This document shows positions 22,945 through 31,106 of a DNA stretch of 37,500 nucleotides, in pieces. Under the pieces are notes generated by a model. The model was not told the DNA's origin. It saw only the letters and a list, made by a program, of their open reading frames with translations, and made no database searches. The first letter of the stretch is position 1; every line of letters begins with the position of its first letter. Both the position numbers and the translations under genes were made by a program. Where the stretch lies: positions 1,091,146-1,128,645 of the forward strand of contig NZ_LT985323.1 in NCBI RefSeq assembly GCF_900290275.1, in the 5' to 3' direction. This DNA is from Prevotella merdae (GTDB lineage: Bacteria; Bacteroidota; Bacteroidia; Bacteroidales; Bacteroidaceae).

Positions 22945-24249
22945 ATGGAATCGTTTATTATTGAAGGCGGACACCCCCTAAGTGGAACCATCACACCACA
23001 AGGTGCCAAGAACGAGGCGCTTGAGGTGATTGCTGCCACGCTGCTGACCGCCGAACCAGTAAGAATAAGCAATATACCCGACATCCTTGATGTCAACAAC
23101 CTTATAAAGCTGCTCGCCGACATTGGCGTGAAGGTAACTCGTAACTCGCGTAACGATTACACCTTCCAGGCAGATGACCTCAACTTAGAATTTCTTGCAA
23201 GCGACGAGTATGTAAAGAAGTGTTCGGCGCTGCGTGGTTCGGTGTTGCTTATGGGTCCGCTGCTTGGTCGCTTTGGACGTGCTATGGTGGCTCAGCCGGG
23301 TGGCGACAAGATAGGTCGCCGACGTCTGGATACCCACTTTCTTGGATTTAAGTGTCTTGGTGCCAAGTTCATCAACGACGAGGAGCGCAAGGTTTATTCT
23401 ATTGAGACACGCAAGCTTAAGGGCACATATATGCTGCTAGACGAGGCTTCGGTTACCGGTACTGCCAACATCATTATGGCGGCTGTATTTGCCGAAGGCA
23501 CCACAACCATATACAATGCTGCCTGCGAACCTTATATACAGCAATTGTGCCACATGCTCAACAGTATGGGTGCAAATATCTCGGGCATTGCCTCTAACCT
23601 CATAACCATCGTTGGTGTTAAGCAACTGCATGGCACCACACATCGTGTGTTGCCCGATATGATTGAGGTTGGATCCTTTATTGGTATGGCTGCCATGGTG
23701 GGCGAGGGCGTACGCATAAAGGATGTGCAGCTTAAGCACTTAGGCATTATACCCGACACATTCCGCCGTTTGGGTGTGAAGCTTAAGGTAGAGGGCGACG
23801 ACATCATCGTACCAAAGCAACCACATTATGTTGTAGACTCGTTTATTGACGGTACTATAATGACAATAGCCGACGCTCCGTGGCCAGGTTTGACACCAGA
23901 TCTTATCTCCGTTCTAATTGTGGTGGCAACACAGGCACGCGGTTCGGTACTTGTGCATCAGAAGATGTTTGAGAGTCGTCTGTTCTTTGTAGACAAACTT
24001 ATAGATATGGGAGCACAGATTATATTGTGTGACCCGCACCGCTGTGTTATAGTAGGACACGACCGCAAGCGCCAATTGCGTGGCGGACGCATGACAAGTC
24101 CTGATATTCGTGCCGGTATAGCCCTGCTTATTGCTGCACTTGGAGCCAAGGGTACAAGCCGCATTGACAATATTGCACAGATAGACCGTGGCTACGAGGA
24201 TATAGAGGCTCGACTTAACGCACTGGGCGCAAGGATTAGAAGAGAGTAG
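22945..24249 (+). CDS. murA: UDP-N-acetylglucosamine 1-carboxyvinyltransferase
   Basis: MurA transfers enolpyruvate from PEP to UDP-GlcNAc, the first committed step of peptidoglycan synthesis. The 434 residues fit the family. Lys22 and Asn23 in PQGAKNEAL are the substrate-binding pair, and the loop that covers the active site reads AQPGGDKIGRRRLDTH. The position that is Cys115 in E. coli is Asp121 here. Asp at this site keeps activity and prevents alkylation by fosfomycin, as in mycobacteria and chlamydiae. TPDLISVLIV contains the catalytic general base Asp. The gene is in line with tsaB and DUF4290. Confidence 0.97.
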   Translation: MESFIIEGGHPLSGTITPQGAKNEALEVIAATLLTAEPVRISNIPDILDVNNLIKLLADIGVKVTRNSRNDYTFQADDLNLEFLASDEYVKKCSALRGSVLLMGPLLGRFGRAMVAQPGGDKIGRRRLDTHFLGFKCLGAKFINDEERKVYSIETRKLKGTYMLLDEASVTGTANIIMAAVFAEGTTTIYNAACEPYIQQLCHMLNSMGANISGIASNLITIVGVKQLHGTTHRVLPDMIEVGSFIGMAAMVGEGVRIKDVQLKHLGIIPDTFRRLGVKLKVEGDDIIVPKQPHYVVDSFIDGTIMTIADAPWPGLTPDLISVLIVVATQARGSVLVHQKMFESRLFFVDKLIDMGAQIILCDPHRCVIVGHDRKRQLRGGRMTSPDIRAGIALLIAALGAKGTSRIDNIAQIDRGYEDIEARLNALGARIRRE

Positions 24250-24360
24250 GAATAGGAGAACTTAGAAGTTGAGAAGAAATCAGAAGTTAAGGAGTTAAGC
24301 CAAATGCCATTGTGTGGCAAAGCTAATGGCTTAACTTCTGAACTCCTTAACTTCTGAATT
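24250..24360 (+). repeat. Large imperfect inverted repeat between murA and rimM
   Basis: The left arm 24281-24301 (CAGAAGTTAAGGAGTTAAGCC reading, 21 bases) pairs with 24328-24356, which carries the complement with an 8-base insertion. The outer parts, GGAGAA and TTCTCC, can extend the stem. The centre has a small hairpin TGCCA-TTGTG-TGGCA (24305-24319). There is no T-run directly after the stem, so it is not a typical terminator; it lies inside what appears to be one operon. Confidence 0.75.
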
Positions 24361-24386
24361 CTCCCAAACTAAGGATATAGCCAAAT

Positions 24387-24908
24387 ATGATAAAGAAAGA
24401 AACTGTCTACAAGATAGGCAAGATAGGCAAGCCACATGGGGTGAATGGCGAGGTGTCGTTCCACTTCGACGACGATGTGTTCGACCGTACCGAAGCCGAC
24501 TATCTCATACTTGAGATAGACGGTATACTGGTGCCATTCTTTATGGATGAGTATCGCTTTAAGACAGACGAGACAGCATTGGTGCTATTTTCGGACATCG
24601 ACACACAGGAGAAGGCACGCAACCTTACTGGATGCGATGTGTACTTTCCGCGCGAGCATAGCGACGCCGACGCCGAATCGTTGTCGTGGGCGGCTATAGT
24701 GGGATTCCATGTGATAGATGCCAAGACCGGAAAGGCGGTGGGCGAGATACACTCTGTGGACGATTCTACCATAAACACGCTCTTTGAACTTGAGACACTT
24801 GATGGCAACGACTTGCTTGTTCCAGCAAGCGACGAGCTTATAAGTGCTGTTGATACCGAGCATCAAACCATAACAATGGAGCTGCCTGAGGGCTTGCTCG
24901 AAATATAA
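24387..24908 (+). CDS. rimM: Ribosome maturation factor RimM
   Basis: RimM helps assemble the 30S head by binding protein S19. The 173 residues are normal. The N-terminal domain shows YKIGKIGKPHGVNGEVSFHF, the diagnostic GxHGxxGE pattern, and the C-terminal PRC-barrel has LSWAAIVGFHVID, NTLFELETLDGNDLLVPAS and a closing ITMELPEGLLEI. It follows murA across the inverted repeat and is 14 bases before dxr. It is not linked to rpsP or trmD here, unlike in many bacteria. Confidence 0.94.
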   Translation: MIKKETVYKIGKIGKPHGVNGEVSFHFDDDVFDRTEADYLILEIDGILVPFFMDEYRFKTDETALVLFSDIDTQEKARNLTGCDVYFPREHSDADAESLSWAAIVGFHVIDAKTGKAVGEIHSVDDSTINTLFELETLDGNDLLVPASDELISAVDTEHQTITMELPEGLLEI

Positions 24909-24922
24909 TAAAACATCCGATT

Positions 24923-26077
24923 ATGAAAAAACAAATATGCATCCTTGGCTCTACCGGCTCTATCGGAACCCAGGCCTTGGATGTAATACAGCAGCATAGC
25001 GACCGCTACGAAGTGTATTGCCTTACTGCTAACAACCGCTACGAGATGCTTGCCGATCAGGCAAGACGCTTCAGACCGGCTGCTGTGGTGATAGGCAACG
25101 AACAGCACTACGAGGCGTTGAAGGCTTTGCTTGCCGACTGTCCGGAGGTAAAGGTGTATGCCGGAGCTAAAGCTATTGACGAGATTGTTGAGGCTCAGCC
25201 TATAGACATGGTGCTAACAGCTATGGTGGGTTTCGCTGGACTGTCGCCTACGATACATGCAATAAAGGCACGCAAGACAATTTGCCTTGCTAACAAGGAA
25301 ACACTTGTGGTTGCCGGCGAACTGATATGCCAACTGGCTGCTCAGTATCATGTCAATATTCTGCCTGTCGATAGTGAGCACTCTGCAATATTCCAGAGCA
25401 TAGTGGGCGAGGGCAACAGCCCTATCGACAAGATATTGCTCACGGCTTCGGGCGGTCCGTTCCGCAATTATACGCTCGAACAGATGCGCGGCGTAAAGGC
25501 GGCAGATGCCCTAAAGCACCCAACATGGAAAATGGGAGCCAAGATAACCATCGACTCGGCGTCGATGATGAACAAGGGTTTTGAAGTGATTGAGGCCAAA
25601 TGGCTCTTTGGAGTAGAGGCAGACAAGATACAGGTGCTTGTACATCCACAGTCGATTGTACACAGCGCGGTGCAGTTTGTCGATGGTGCCGTTAAGGCAC
25701 AGCTCGGTGTGCCAGATATGCGCTTGCCTATACAGTATGCCTTCTCATTTCCGGAGCGTTTGCCGTTGAATGGCGACAGACTCAACCTCTTTAGCCAACC
25801 ACTGGAGTTCTTTGAACCAGATATGCAGAAGTTCCGCTGTTTGCATATGGCATACGAGTCGATACGTAAGGGTGGCAATATGCCGTGCATAGTCAATGCT
25901 GCCAACGAGGTGGTGAACGAGGCTTTCCGTAAGGATCGTTGCGGATTCCTCGATATGGGTGACATCATAGAACGCACAATGCAGAAGGCAACGTTCATAG
26001 CAAAGCCTACCTACGACGACTACTTTGCAACGGATGCAGAGGCACGTCGCATAGCTGGCGAGATGCTTGACTCTTAA
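24923..26077 (+). CDS. dxr: 1-deoxy-D-xylulose 5-phosphate reductoisomerase
   Basis: Dxr converts DXP to 2-C-methyl-D-erythritol 4-phosphate with NADPH, the committed step of the non-mevalonate isoprenoid pathway. The 384 residues are normal length. ILGSTGSIGTQALDV (7-21) is the NADPH loop. LANKETLVVAGE and LPVDSEHSAIFQ (Asp150, Glu152) are the metal and substrate region; SGGPFR and MNKGFEVIEAKWLF follow, with the second metal-binding Glu. It lies between rimM and rseP with short gaps, so it is probably cotranscribed. Confidence 0.97.
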   Translation: MKKQICILGSTGSIGTQALDVIQQHSDRYEVYCLTANNRYEMLADQARRFRPAAVVIGNEQHYEALKALLADCPEVKVYAGAKAIDEIVEAQPIDMVLTAMVGFAGLSPTIHAIKARKTICLANKETLVVAGELICQLAAQYHVNILPVDSEHSAIFQSIVGEGNSPIDKILLTASGGPFRNYTLEQMRGVKAADALKHPTWKMGAKITIDSASMMNKGFEVIEAKWLFGVEADKIQVLVHPQSIVHSAVQFVDGAVKAQLGVPDMRLPIQYAFSFPERLPLNGDRLNLFSQPLEFFEPDMQKFRCLHMAYESIRKGGNMPCIVNAANEVVNEAFRKDRCGFLDMGDIIERTMQKATFIAKPTYDDYFATDAEARRIAGEMLDS

Positions 26078-26113
26078 GAAATAAAAACTTAAAAACAATA
26101 CATAAAATAAGAA

Positions 26114-27508
26114 ATGGAAATATTCCTTATCAAATTGCTGCAATTCTTGCTGGCAATCTCTTTGCTTGTGTTGCTCCATGAGGGCGGACACTTCTTTTTT
26201 GCTAAGCTCTTTGGTATAAGAGTGGAGAAGTTCTATCTCTTCTTCGACCCCTACTTCCACTTGTTCGAGTTTAAGCCCAAGAACAGTGAAACTACATACG
26301 GCATTGGATGGCTTCCGCTTGGTGGCTACTGCAAGATTGCGGGTATGATAGACGAGTCGTTTGACACCGAACAGATGAGCAAGCCTGCCGAATCGTGGGA
26401 GTTTCGCTCTAAACCGGCATGGCAACGACTGCTCGTTATGCTGGGAGGAGTGCTTGTAAACTTCCTGTTGGCACTCTTCATATATGCAATGTGTCTCTTC
26501 ACTTGGGGCGACAACTATGTCAAGACCAAGGATATGACATTGGGTATGAAGTTCAGCAAGGAGGCTAAGGCTCTTGGATTTCAAGACAACGACATACTTG
26601 TAGGTACCGACCTGGGCGAGTTTAAGAAGTATGGACCAGATGTGTTCCGCGACATGGCACGTGCCAAGGAGGCTTACGTGATACGTGGAGGTAAGCAGAT
26701 AACTGTAAGTCTGCCAGGCGACCTTGACTTGCTGGAGATGTTTAAGTCGGTTCCTCCTTTCATGGCAGAGTTTAGAGAAGCAAGTGTAGACAGCGTGGCA
26801 CGTGGCTCGCTTGCACAACAGATGGGTTTGCGCAAGGGCGACCGCATTGTGGCTCTTAACGGTGTGAAGCTTTCTTCTTACAACGACTTTATGTACGAGG
26901 TAGGTCGCATTAGCGATGTGTTGGCATATGCCAAGACACATGCCGACAGCCTTAAGGCTCTGAGCGTGAACTTAATCCTTGTGCGCAATGCCAACGGACG
27001 TGCTTGCACCATCAATACACACGGGGTGCTCAAGACATCCGACAATGAGCAAGAGAACCTAAAGTTTGGCTTCTATCCAAAGCAGCCCAACTATAAGATA
27101 ACACACATCGATTATGGATTCTTCGAGAGTTTCCCTGCTGGTGTTAAGTATGGCTGCAACGTATTGGGTGGCTATGTAGGCGACATGAAGTATCTGTTCT
27201 CAGCAGAGGGAGCCAAGTCTCTTGGCGGATTTGGTGCCATAGGCAATATGTTCCCGGCAGAGTGGGACTGGCACATGTTCTGGCTTATGACAGCCTTCCT
27301 TAGCATCATCCTTGCCTTTATGAATATTCTGCCTATCCCGGCACTTGACGGTGGACACGTGCTGTTCCTTATCTATGAGATGATAACACGTCGCAAGCCG
27401 TCGGAGAACTTTATGATACGTGCCGAGTATATCGGCATAGGCATATTGATGCTGCTTATGCTTGTGGCAAATCTTAACGATGTGCTACGCTGGCTACACA
27501 TTATGTAG
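26114..27508 (+). CDS. rseP: RseP-family site-2 intramembrane metalloprotease
   Basis: A 464-residue zinc protease in the inner membrane that cuts transmembrane segments of anti-sigma factors or remnant signal peptides. LVLLHEGGHFFFAKLF carries the HExxH site (His22, Glu23, His26). The LDG motif is in NILPIPALDGGHVLF (Asp412). There are membrane helices at about residues 5-30, 110-130, 385-405 and 435-455. Between them lie one clear PDZ-like domain (SVARGSLAQQMGLRKGDRIV) and a degenerate one. Neighbouring dxr is the usual partner across many bacteria. The substrate in this organism is not indicated by the window. Confidence 0.95.
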   Translation: MEIFLIKLLQFLLAISLLVLLHEGGHFFFAKLFGIRVEKFYLFFDPYFHLFEFKPKNSETTYGIGWLPLGGYCKIAGMIDESFDTEQMSKPAESWEFRSKPAWQRLLVMLGGVLVNFLLALFIYAMCLFTWGDNYVKTKDMTLGMKFSKEAKALGFQDNDILVGTDLGEFKKYGPDVFRDMARAKEAYVIRGGKQITVSLPGDLDLLEMFKSVPPFMAEFREASVDSVARGSLAQQMGLRKGDRIVALNGVKLSSYNDFMYEVGRISDVLAYAKTHADSLKALSVNLILVRNANGRACTINTHGVLKTSDNEQENLKFGFYPKQPNYKITHIDYGFFESFPAGVKYGCNVLGGYVGDMKYLFSAEGAKSLGGFGAIGNMFPAEWDWHMFWLMTAFLSIILAFMNILPIPALDGGHVLFLIYEMITRRKPSENFMIRAEYIGIGILMLLMLVANLNDVLRWLHIM

Positions 27509-27550
27509 TGCTATACCTTATTATATATATACATATTATATATACATATA

Positions 27551-28495
27551 ATGGATGCAAAGCTTAGGGGTACAGTCTGCGGCATAGCCGCAGCTGTGTT
27601 CTATGGCACCAATCCGTTGGGTGCTATGAATCTGTATGCCGACGGAATATCAACCAACTCCACCTTGTTCTACCGTTTCGGCATAGCCGTGATAATATTA
27701 GGTGTTATGATGGCAGTGCAGCGAAAATCTTTTGCGTTGACACGTCGCGAGTTGGTTACGTTGGCTATATTGGGAGTGTTTATGAGTACATCGTCGACAA
27801 CGCTCTACTTTAGTTTCAACTTTATGGATGTGGGCATCGCCTCCACACTACTCTTTGTCTATCCCGTGATGGTGGCCGTGATAATGGCAACCTTTTTTCA
27901 CGAGAAGGTAACGGCGGCTACAGGTATAGCCATATTGCTATCGCTTGCTGGCATAGCCTTGCTCAATCAGACGGGCGACGGCACATCGCTCAGCTTGTGG
28001 GGCGTAATGCTTGTAATGCTTTCGTCGTTGACGTATGCCATCTATATAGTAGTGGTAAACAAGTCGTCGCTGCGAATGTCGTCGGTCAAGCTTACATTTT
28101 ATGTGTTGCTCTTCGGCTTGTTTACAATATATGGTTATACGCTTGCAATGGGCGAGACGGTGCAGCTGTTGGTTACACCCAAGCAGTGGCTATATGCCAC
28201 ACAGCTTGCCCTGATGCCTACGGTGCTCTCGCTTGTACTTATGGTGATAGCCGTGCACGATATCGGCTCAACACCTACAGCCATTATGGGAGCTATAGAG
28301 CCTATAACAGCAGTGGCTATTGGTGTGCTAGTATTTGGTGAGAACTTTACCCCACGACTCGCCATAGGCATCGTGCTCATCCTAACAGCGGTATTGTTGA
28401 TTATTGGTGGCAAGGAAATGTCGCCGCACAAAATAACATTGGCTATAAGCAGAGTTGGCAAACGACTCGCTAAGACATGGCGTTGGAAGTCGTAG
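27551..28495 (+). CDS. DMT-superfamily EamA transporter
   Basis: A 314-residue inner-membrane protein with ten hydrophobic helices in two EamA repeats (about residues 5-135 and 145-290). The N-terminal half shows VCGIAAAVFYGTNPLGAMNL, and the typical EamA pattern IASTLLFVYPVMVAVIMATFF ends the first repeat. The second repeat has MGAIEPITAVAIGVLVFGE, the commonest motif of the family. These proteins export amino acids, nucleosides or other metabolites; the substrate is unknown. The stop codon lies in the loop of the terminator at 28481-28512, so the coding end and the transcript end overlap. Confidence 0.9.
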   Translation: MDAKLRGTVCGIAAAVFYGTNPLGAMNLYADGISTNSTLFYRFGIAVIILGVMMAVQRKSFALTRRELVTLAILGVFMSTSSTTLYFSFNFMDVGIASTLLFVYPVMVAVIMATFFHEKVTAATGIAILLSLAGIALLNQTGDGTSLSLWGVMLVMLSSLTYAIYIVVVNKSSLRMSSVKLTFYVLLFGLFTIYGYTLAMGETVQLLVTPKQWLYATQLALMPTVLSLVLMVIAVHDIGSTPTAIMGAIEPITAVAIGVLVFGENFTPRLAIGIVLILTAVLLIIGGKEMSPHKITLAISRVGKRLAKTWRWKS

Positions 28496-28512
28496 ACTTC
28501 CAACGTTTTTTT
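28481..28512 (+). terminator. Rho-independent terminator overlapping the end of the DMT gene
   Basis: The stem CGTTGGAAGTC/GACTTCCAACG (28481-28491 with 28495-28505) has a 3-base loop GTA that contains the first bases of the TAG stop codon, followed by seven T. It should separate the DMT gene from the export operon. Confidence 0.88.
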
Positions 28513-28599
28513 GTTTTATAGATATATGAAGACACATTTTATTGTTAATATTGTAGCTTTTTGCAACTTCTTCGTCTAATTCAACGTCAAATACATAGT

Positions 28600-29054
28600 A
28601 TGATTCATTTAAGAGATATAAACAAAACTTACCAGGGAGCACAGCCGTTGCATGTGCTCAAAGGTATAAACCTCGACATTGCCGAGGGCGAATTTGTGTC
28701 TATTATGGGAGCGTCGGGTTCGGGCAAGTCTACCTTGCTCAATATTCTCGGAATACTCGACAACTATGATACGGGCGAGTATTTGCTGGCAGGCAATCTG
28801 ATAAAGAACCTATCCGAAACACGCGCCGCCGAATACCGCAACCGTATGATAGGCTTCATCTTCCAATCGTTCAACCTCATAGGATTTAAGACAGCAGTGG
28901 AGAATGTGGAGCTACCTCTCTACTATCAAGGTGTGTCGCGCCGCACCAGGCACAAGCTTGCTATGGAATGGCTCGACCGATTGGGCTTGACGCAGTGGGC
29001 AGAGCATTATCCTAACGAGATGTCGGGCGGACAGAAGCAACGTGTGGCTATAGC
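28600..29054 (+). pseudogene. ABC exporter ATPase, N-terminal part, split by an IS1182-type element
   Basis: The first 151 codons of a MacB/LolD-type ATP-binding subunit. From ATG 28600 it begins IHLRDINKTYQGAQPLHVLK. Walker A GASGSGKST is at 37-45, the Q-loop FQSFNL follows Gln89, and the signature MSGGQKQRVAIAR is at 141-153. The element enters within the IAR codons. The left end of the element keeps the frame open for nine more codons to a stop at 29080-29082, so a truncated product of 160 residues without Walker B and the switch His could be made. Removing the element and one 9-bp copy joins the halves exactly, giving 239 residues, the normal size. The disruption is therefore probably recent. 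Confidence 0.9.
29046..29054 (+). repeat. 9-bp target duplication, left copy
   Basis: GGCTATAGC directly precedes the left tip of the element, and the same nine bases follow the right tip at 30798-30806. The inner eight bases GCTATAGC are a perfect palindrome. Confidence 0.9.
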
Positions 29055-29107
29055 GAGGGCACTGAAAAAGTTAGCCCTTTAAGACTTTATTCCACTCTTT
29101 TAAATAA

Positions 29108-29154
29108 AAAAGCAGATTGCATTAAACATTATGTCGGTTTTGCAATCTGCTTTT
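29108..29154. terminator. Terminator hairpin near the left end of the IS
   Basis: A perfect 14-bp stem, AAAAGCAGATTGCA (29108-29121) with its complement (29141-29154), and a 19-base loop. A-run and T-run flanks let it work in both directions. It lies downstream of the transposase and would also stop reading from the host gene. Confidence 0.8.
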
Positions 29155-29239
29155 AATTTGCTTTGATATGGTCTAATATACAGCCTTATAGAGGATGTAG
29201 GGCACTTATGTCACAAGTGTATAATTCTTCTAATTATTC

Positions 29240-30688
29240 TTAGCTTAGTCTCAATATTCTTTTGATATTTACGGCAAATATTGTCATTGCGCCTTGCATT
29301 TGCATACAATCTAGCCCATACGACAATGCCTTATCATAGCCGTATACCTGTTTTAACTCCGAATTTTTTGCCTCTATCTTGTATCTCTGGCGGGCTATTT
29401 CTTTAAATTCTTGTGTCTTCTGAAACTCCAGTTGTCTTTTATGTTCTCCTTTCTTGATAGGTACACTATAGGTCTTGCTTTTAGCTCCATCCTTGTAGCA
29501 TCCGTTTCTTCGTGAGCAAGTCTTGCATTTATCCACATCAAAGAAATAAGTCATGGATTGATTCCAGTTCCTATTCTTTCCCATTATTACTTTTCTGATT
29601 GCCATATGGCCAGCAGGACAAACAAACATGCCTGCATCCTTGTTGTAATCAAAATTGTCTTCACTCTTTCTAAATCCACTACTAATAGACGGATGTAATT
29701 TGGACACCAAACGAAATCCCCTCTCTTCATCTTCTGCCAGTTTGAGGTTCTTGCAGCCAGAATATGCGGTATCACCAACAACCGTGTCAACCTCCATTCC
29801 GTTCTTTCTGCTTTGCTCAACAAGCTCTTCCAACTGAGGCCCGTCACCCTTCTCGCCAGATGTGACTGTGGCAGCAGTTATGATACGCTCATCACTCATT
29901 GCGATGTGAGTCTTGTAACCGAAGAACGACGTGTCTTCTGTCTTATGCCCAACACGTGCGTCTGTATCCTTTGAGGTTGTATAGTGGTCTTCTATGTCCG
30001 CAAGCGTCTCCTTTAGCATATTTAGTCGCTGTTTTACTGCGGGCACTTCCGAAAGGCAGGAATCCGAGGTGATATGATTTAGAAGGTCCTTGGTATAATC
30101 CAACTCATGAACAAGGTCATCGTCTTCATTCTTAGCCGGAAGTGTTTCCTTTATATTATCATCCATGGCATAAAGCGCCTTGCGGAGTTGCTTCGAACGG
30201 AGTTTCAGTATCTCAACTGGTGAATACGGATTTGACCTGGCTTTTGTATGAGTCGAATCTACAATAATAGTCTTTGATGTGATGATTCCTTTCTCTATTG
30301 CTATCTCTACAGTTTTTTTGATAAGCAGGTTCATAAGATCCGTGTCTTTCAGGCGTAATCTGCGAAACTTACAAAGACTGCTTGGATTGATAACGCCTTC
30401 CTCAGGAGTCATATCAAGAAAATACTTAAACGACATGTCATAACGGGAACGCTCTACAACATCCACGTCAGATATATCGTATATTGTCTTCAATAGAAGA
30501 TATTTGAACATACGAATGGGCGATTCAGCTGTACGGCCGTTATCAGGACAATATTTTTTGACCAGCTCCTGATAGACACAGCTGAAGTCTATCAGGTTAT
30601 TAATACGGCGGATATCGCTGTCCCGGGGGTCCACTATATCATAAAGTGAGCTATATTCACTGAGTGGAAGTTGTTGTTGTGACAGCAT
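29240..30688 (-). CDS. IS1182-family transposase
   Basis: A 482-residue DDE transposase. The N-terminal DUF772-like part contains SPIRMFKYLLLKTIYDISD and the typical FLDMTPEEGVINPSSLCKFRR. The catalytic part has TIIVDSTHTKARS with the first Asp, then SFFGYKTHIAMSDE and VVGDTAYSG with the second Asp, and the C-terminal RYKIEAKNSELKQVYG with the catalytic Glu. A Cys cluster (DKCKTCSRRNGC) lies just before the C-terminal domain, as in this family. The gene is intact and its start is 109 bases inside the right end of the element. It is expressed opposite to the host operon. Confidence 0.94.
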   Translation of the reverse strand: MLSQQQLPLSEYSSLYDIVDPRDSDIRRINNLIDFSCVYQELVKKYCPDNGRTAESPIRMFKYLLLKTIYDISDVDVVERSRYDMSFKYFLDMTPEEGVINPSSLCKFRRLRLKDTDLMNLLIKKTVEIAIEKGIITSKTIIVDSTHTKARSNPYSPVEILKLRSKQLRKALYAMDDNIKETLPAKNEDDDLVHELDYTKDLLNHITSDSCLSEVPAVKQRLNMLKETLADIEDHYTTSKDTDARVGHKTEDTSFFGYKTHIAMSDERIITAATVTSGEKGDGPQLEELVEQSRKNGMEVDTVVGDTAYSGCKNLKLAEDEERGFRLVSKLHPSISSGFRKSEDNFDYNKDAGMFVCPAGHMAIRKVIMGKNRNWNQSMTYFFDVDKCKTCSRRNGCYKDGAKSKTYSVPIKKGEHKRQLEFQKTQEFKEIARQRYKIEAKNSELKQVYGYDKALSYGLDCMQMQGAMTIFAVNIKRILRLS

Positions 30689-30724
30689 AAGTACCTTGGA
30701 TTTTATTCCTTAAAGGTACAAAAA

Positions 30725-30755
30725 AATCTGCACATAGCCAAATTATGTGCAGATT
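30725..30755 (-). terminator. Hairpin near the right end of the IS
   Basis: A 12-bp perfect stem AATCTGCACATA/TATGTGCAGATT (30725-30736 with 30744-30755) with a 7-base loop; on the minus strand a T-run follows. It stands between the right tip and the transposase start, so it would stop minus-strand transcripts entering from outside, a known way for IS elements to limit accidental transposase expression. Confidence 0.7.
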
Positions 30756-30797
30756 ATAATTGATAAATATATCGCAAGGGACTTTTTCAGTGCCCTC

Positions 30798-31071
30798 GGC
30801 TATAGCACGTGCACTTATAACCAAGCCACAGATTATCCTGGCAGACGAGCCTACAGGCGCCCTCGACTCGAAGACGAGTGTGGAGGTGATGGAGCTGCTT
30901 AAGAAGATAAATGCCGAAGAGAAGGTTACGACGGTTGTGGTGACGCACGAGAGCGGTGTGGCTAACGAGACCAACAAGATTGTACATATAAAGGACGGAC
31001 TGATAGGAAGCATTGAGGAAAATCTTGACCACAAGGCAAGTCCGTTTGGCATCAACGGAATAATGAAATAG
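30798..31071 (+). pseudogene. ABC exporter ATPase, C-terminal part after the IS
   Basis: The second part of the interrupted ATPase gene, starting with the second copy of the 9-bp duplication. The codons that follow read ARALITKPQIILADEPTGALDS, with Walker B and D-loop, and then TTVVVTHESGVANETNKIVHIKDG with the switch His. It ends at TAG/TGA-type stop 31069-31071 and is 35 bases before the first permease. It has no natural start, and without the N-terminal Walker A half it cannot bind ATP on its own. The two permease genes and the adaptor downstream are undamaged, which supports a recent insertion. Confidence 0.88.
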
Positions 31072-31106
31072 AGGTTGGTTTTAAACTAATAATTAGAATA
31101 CTCATA

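Larger units (their letters stand above)
29055..30797. mobile_element. Complete IS1182-family insertion sequence, 1,743 bp
   Basis: The element is bounded by perfect 17-bp inverted repeats, GAGGGCACTGAAAAAGT at 29055-29071 and its complement at 30781-30797, with 9-bp direct repeats outside. It carries one intact transposase gene on the minus strand and a hairpin near each end. Everything outside joins cleanly into the host gene, so the limits are certain to the base. Its left end happens to encode RAL in frame with the interrupted gene. Confidence 0.95.
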
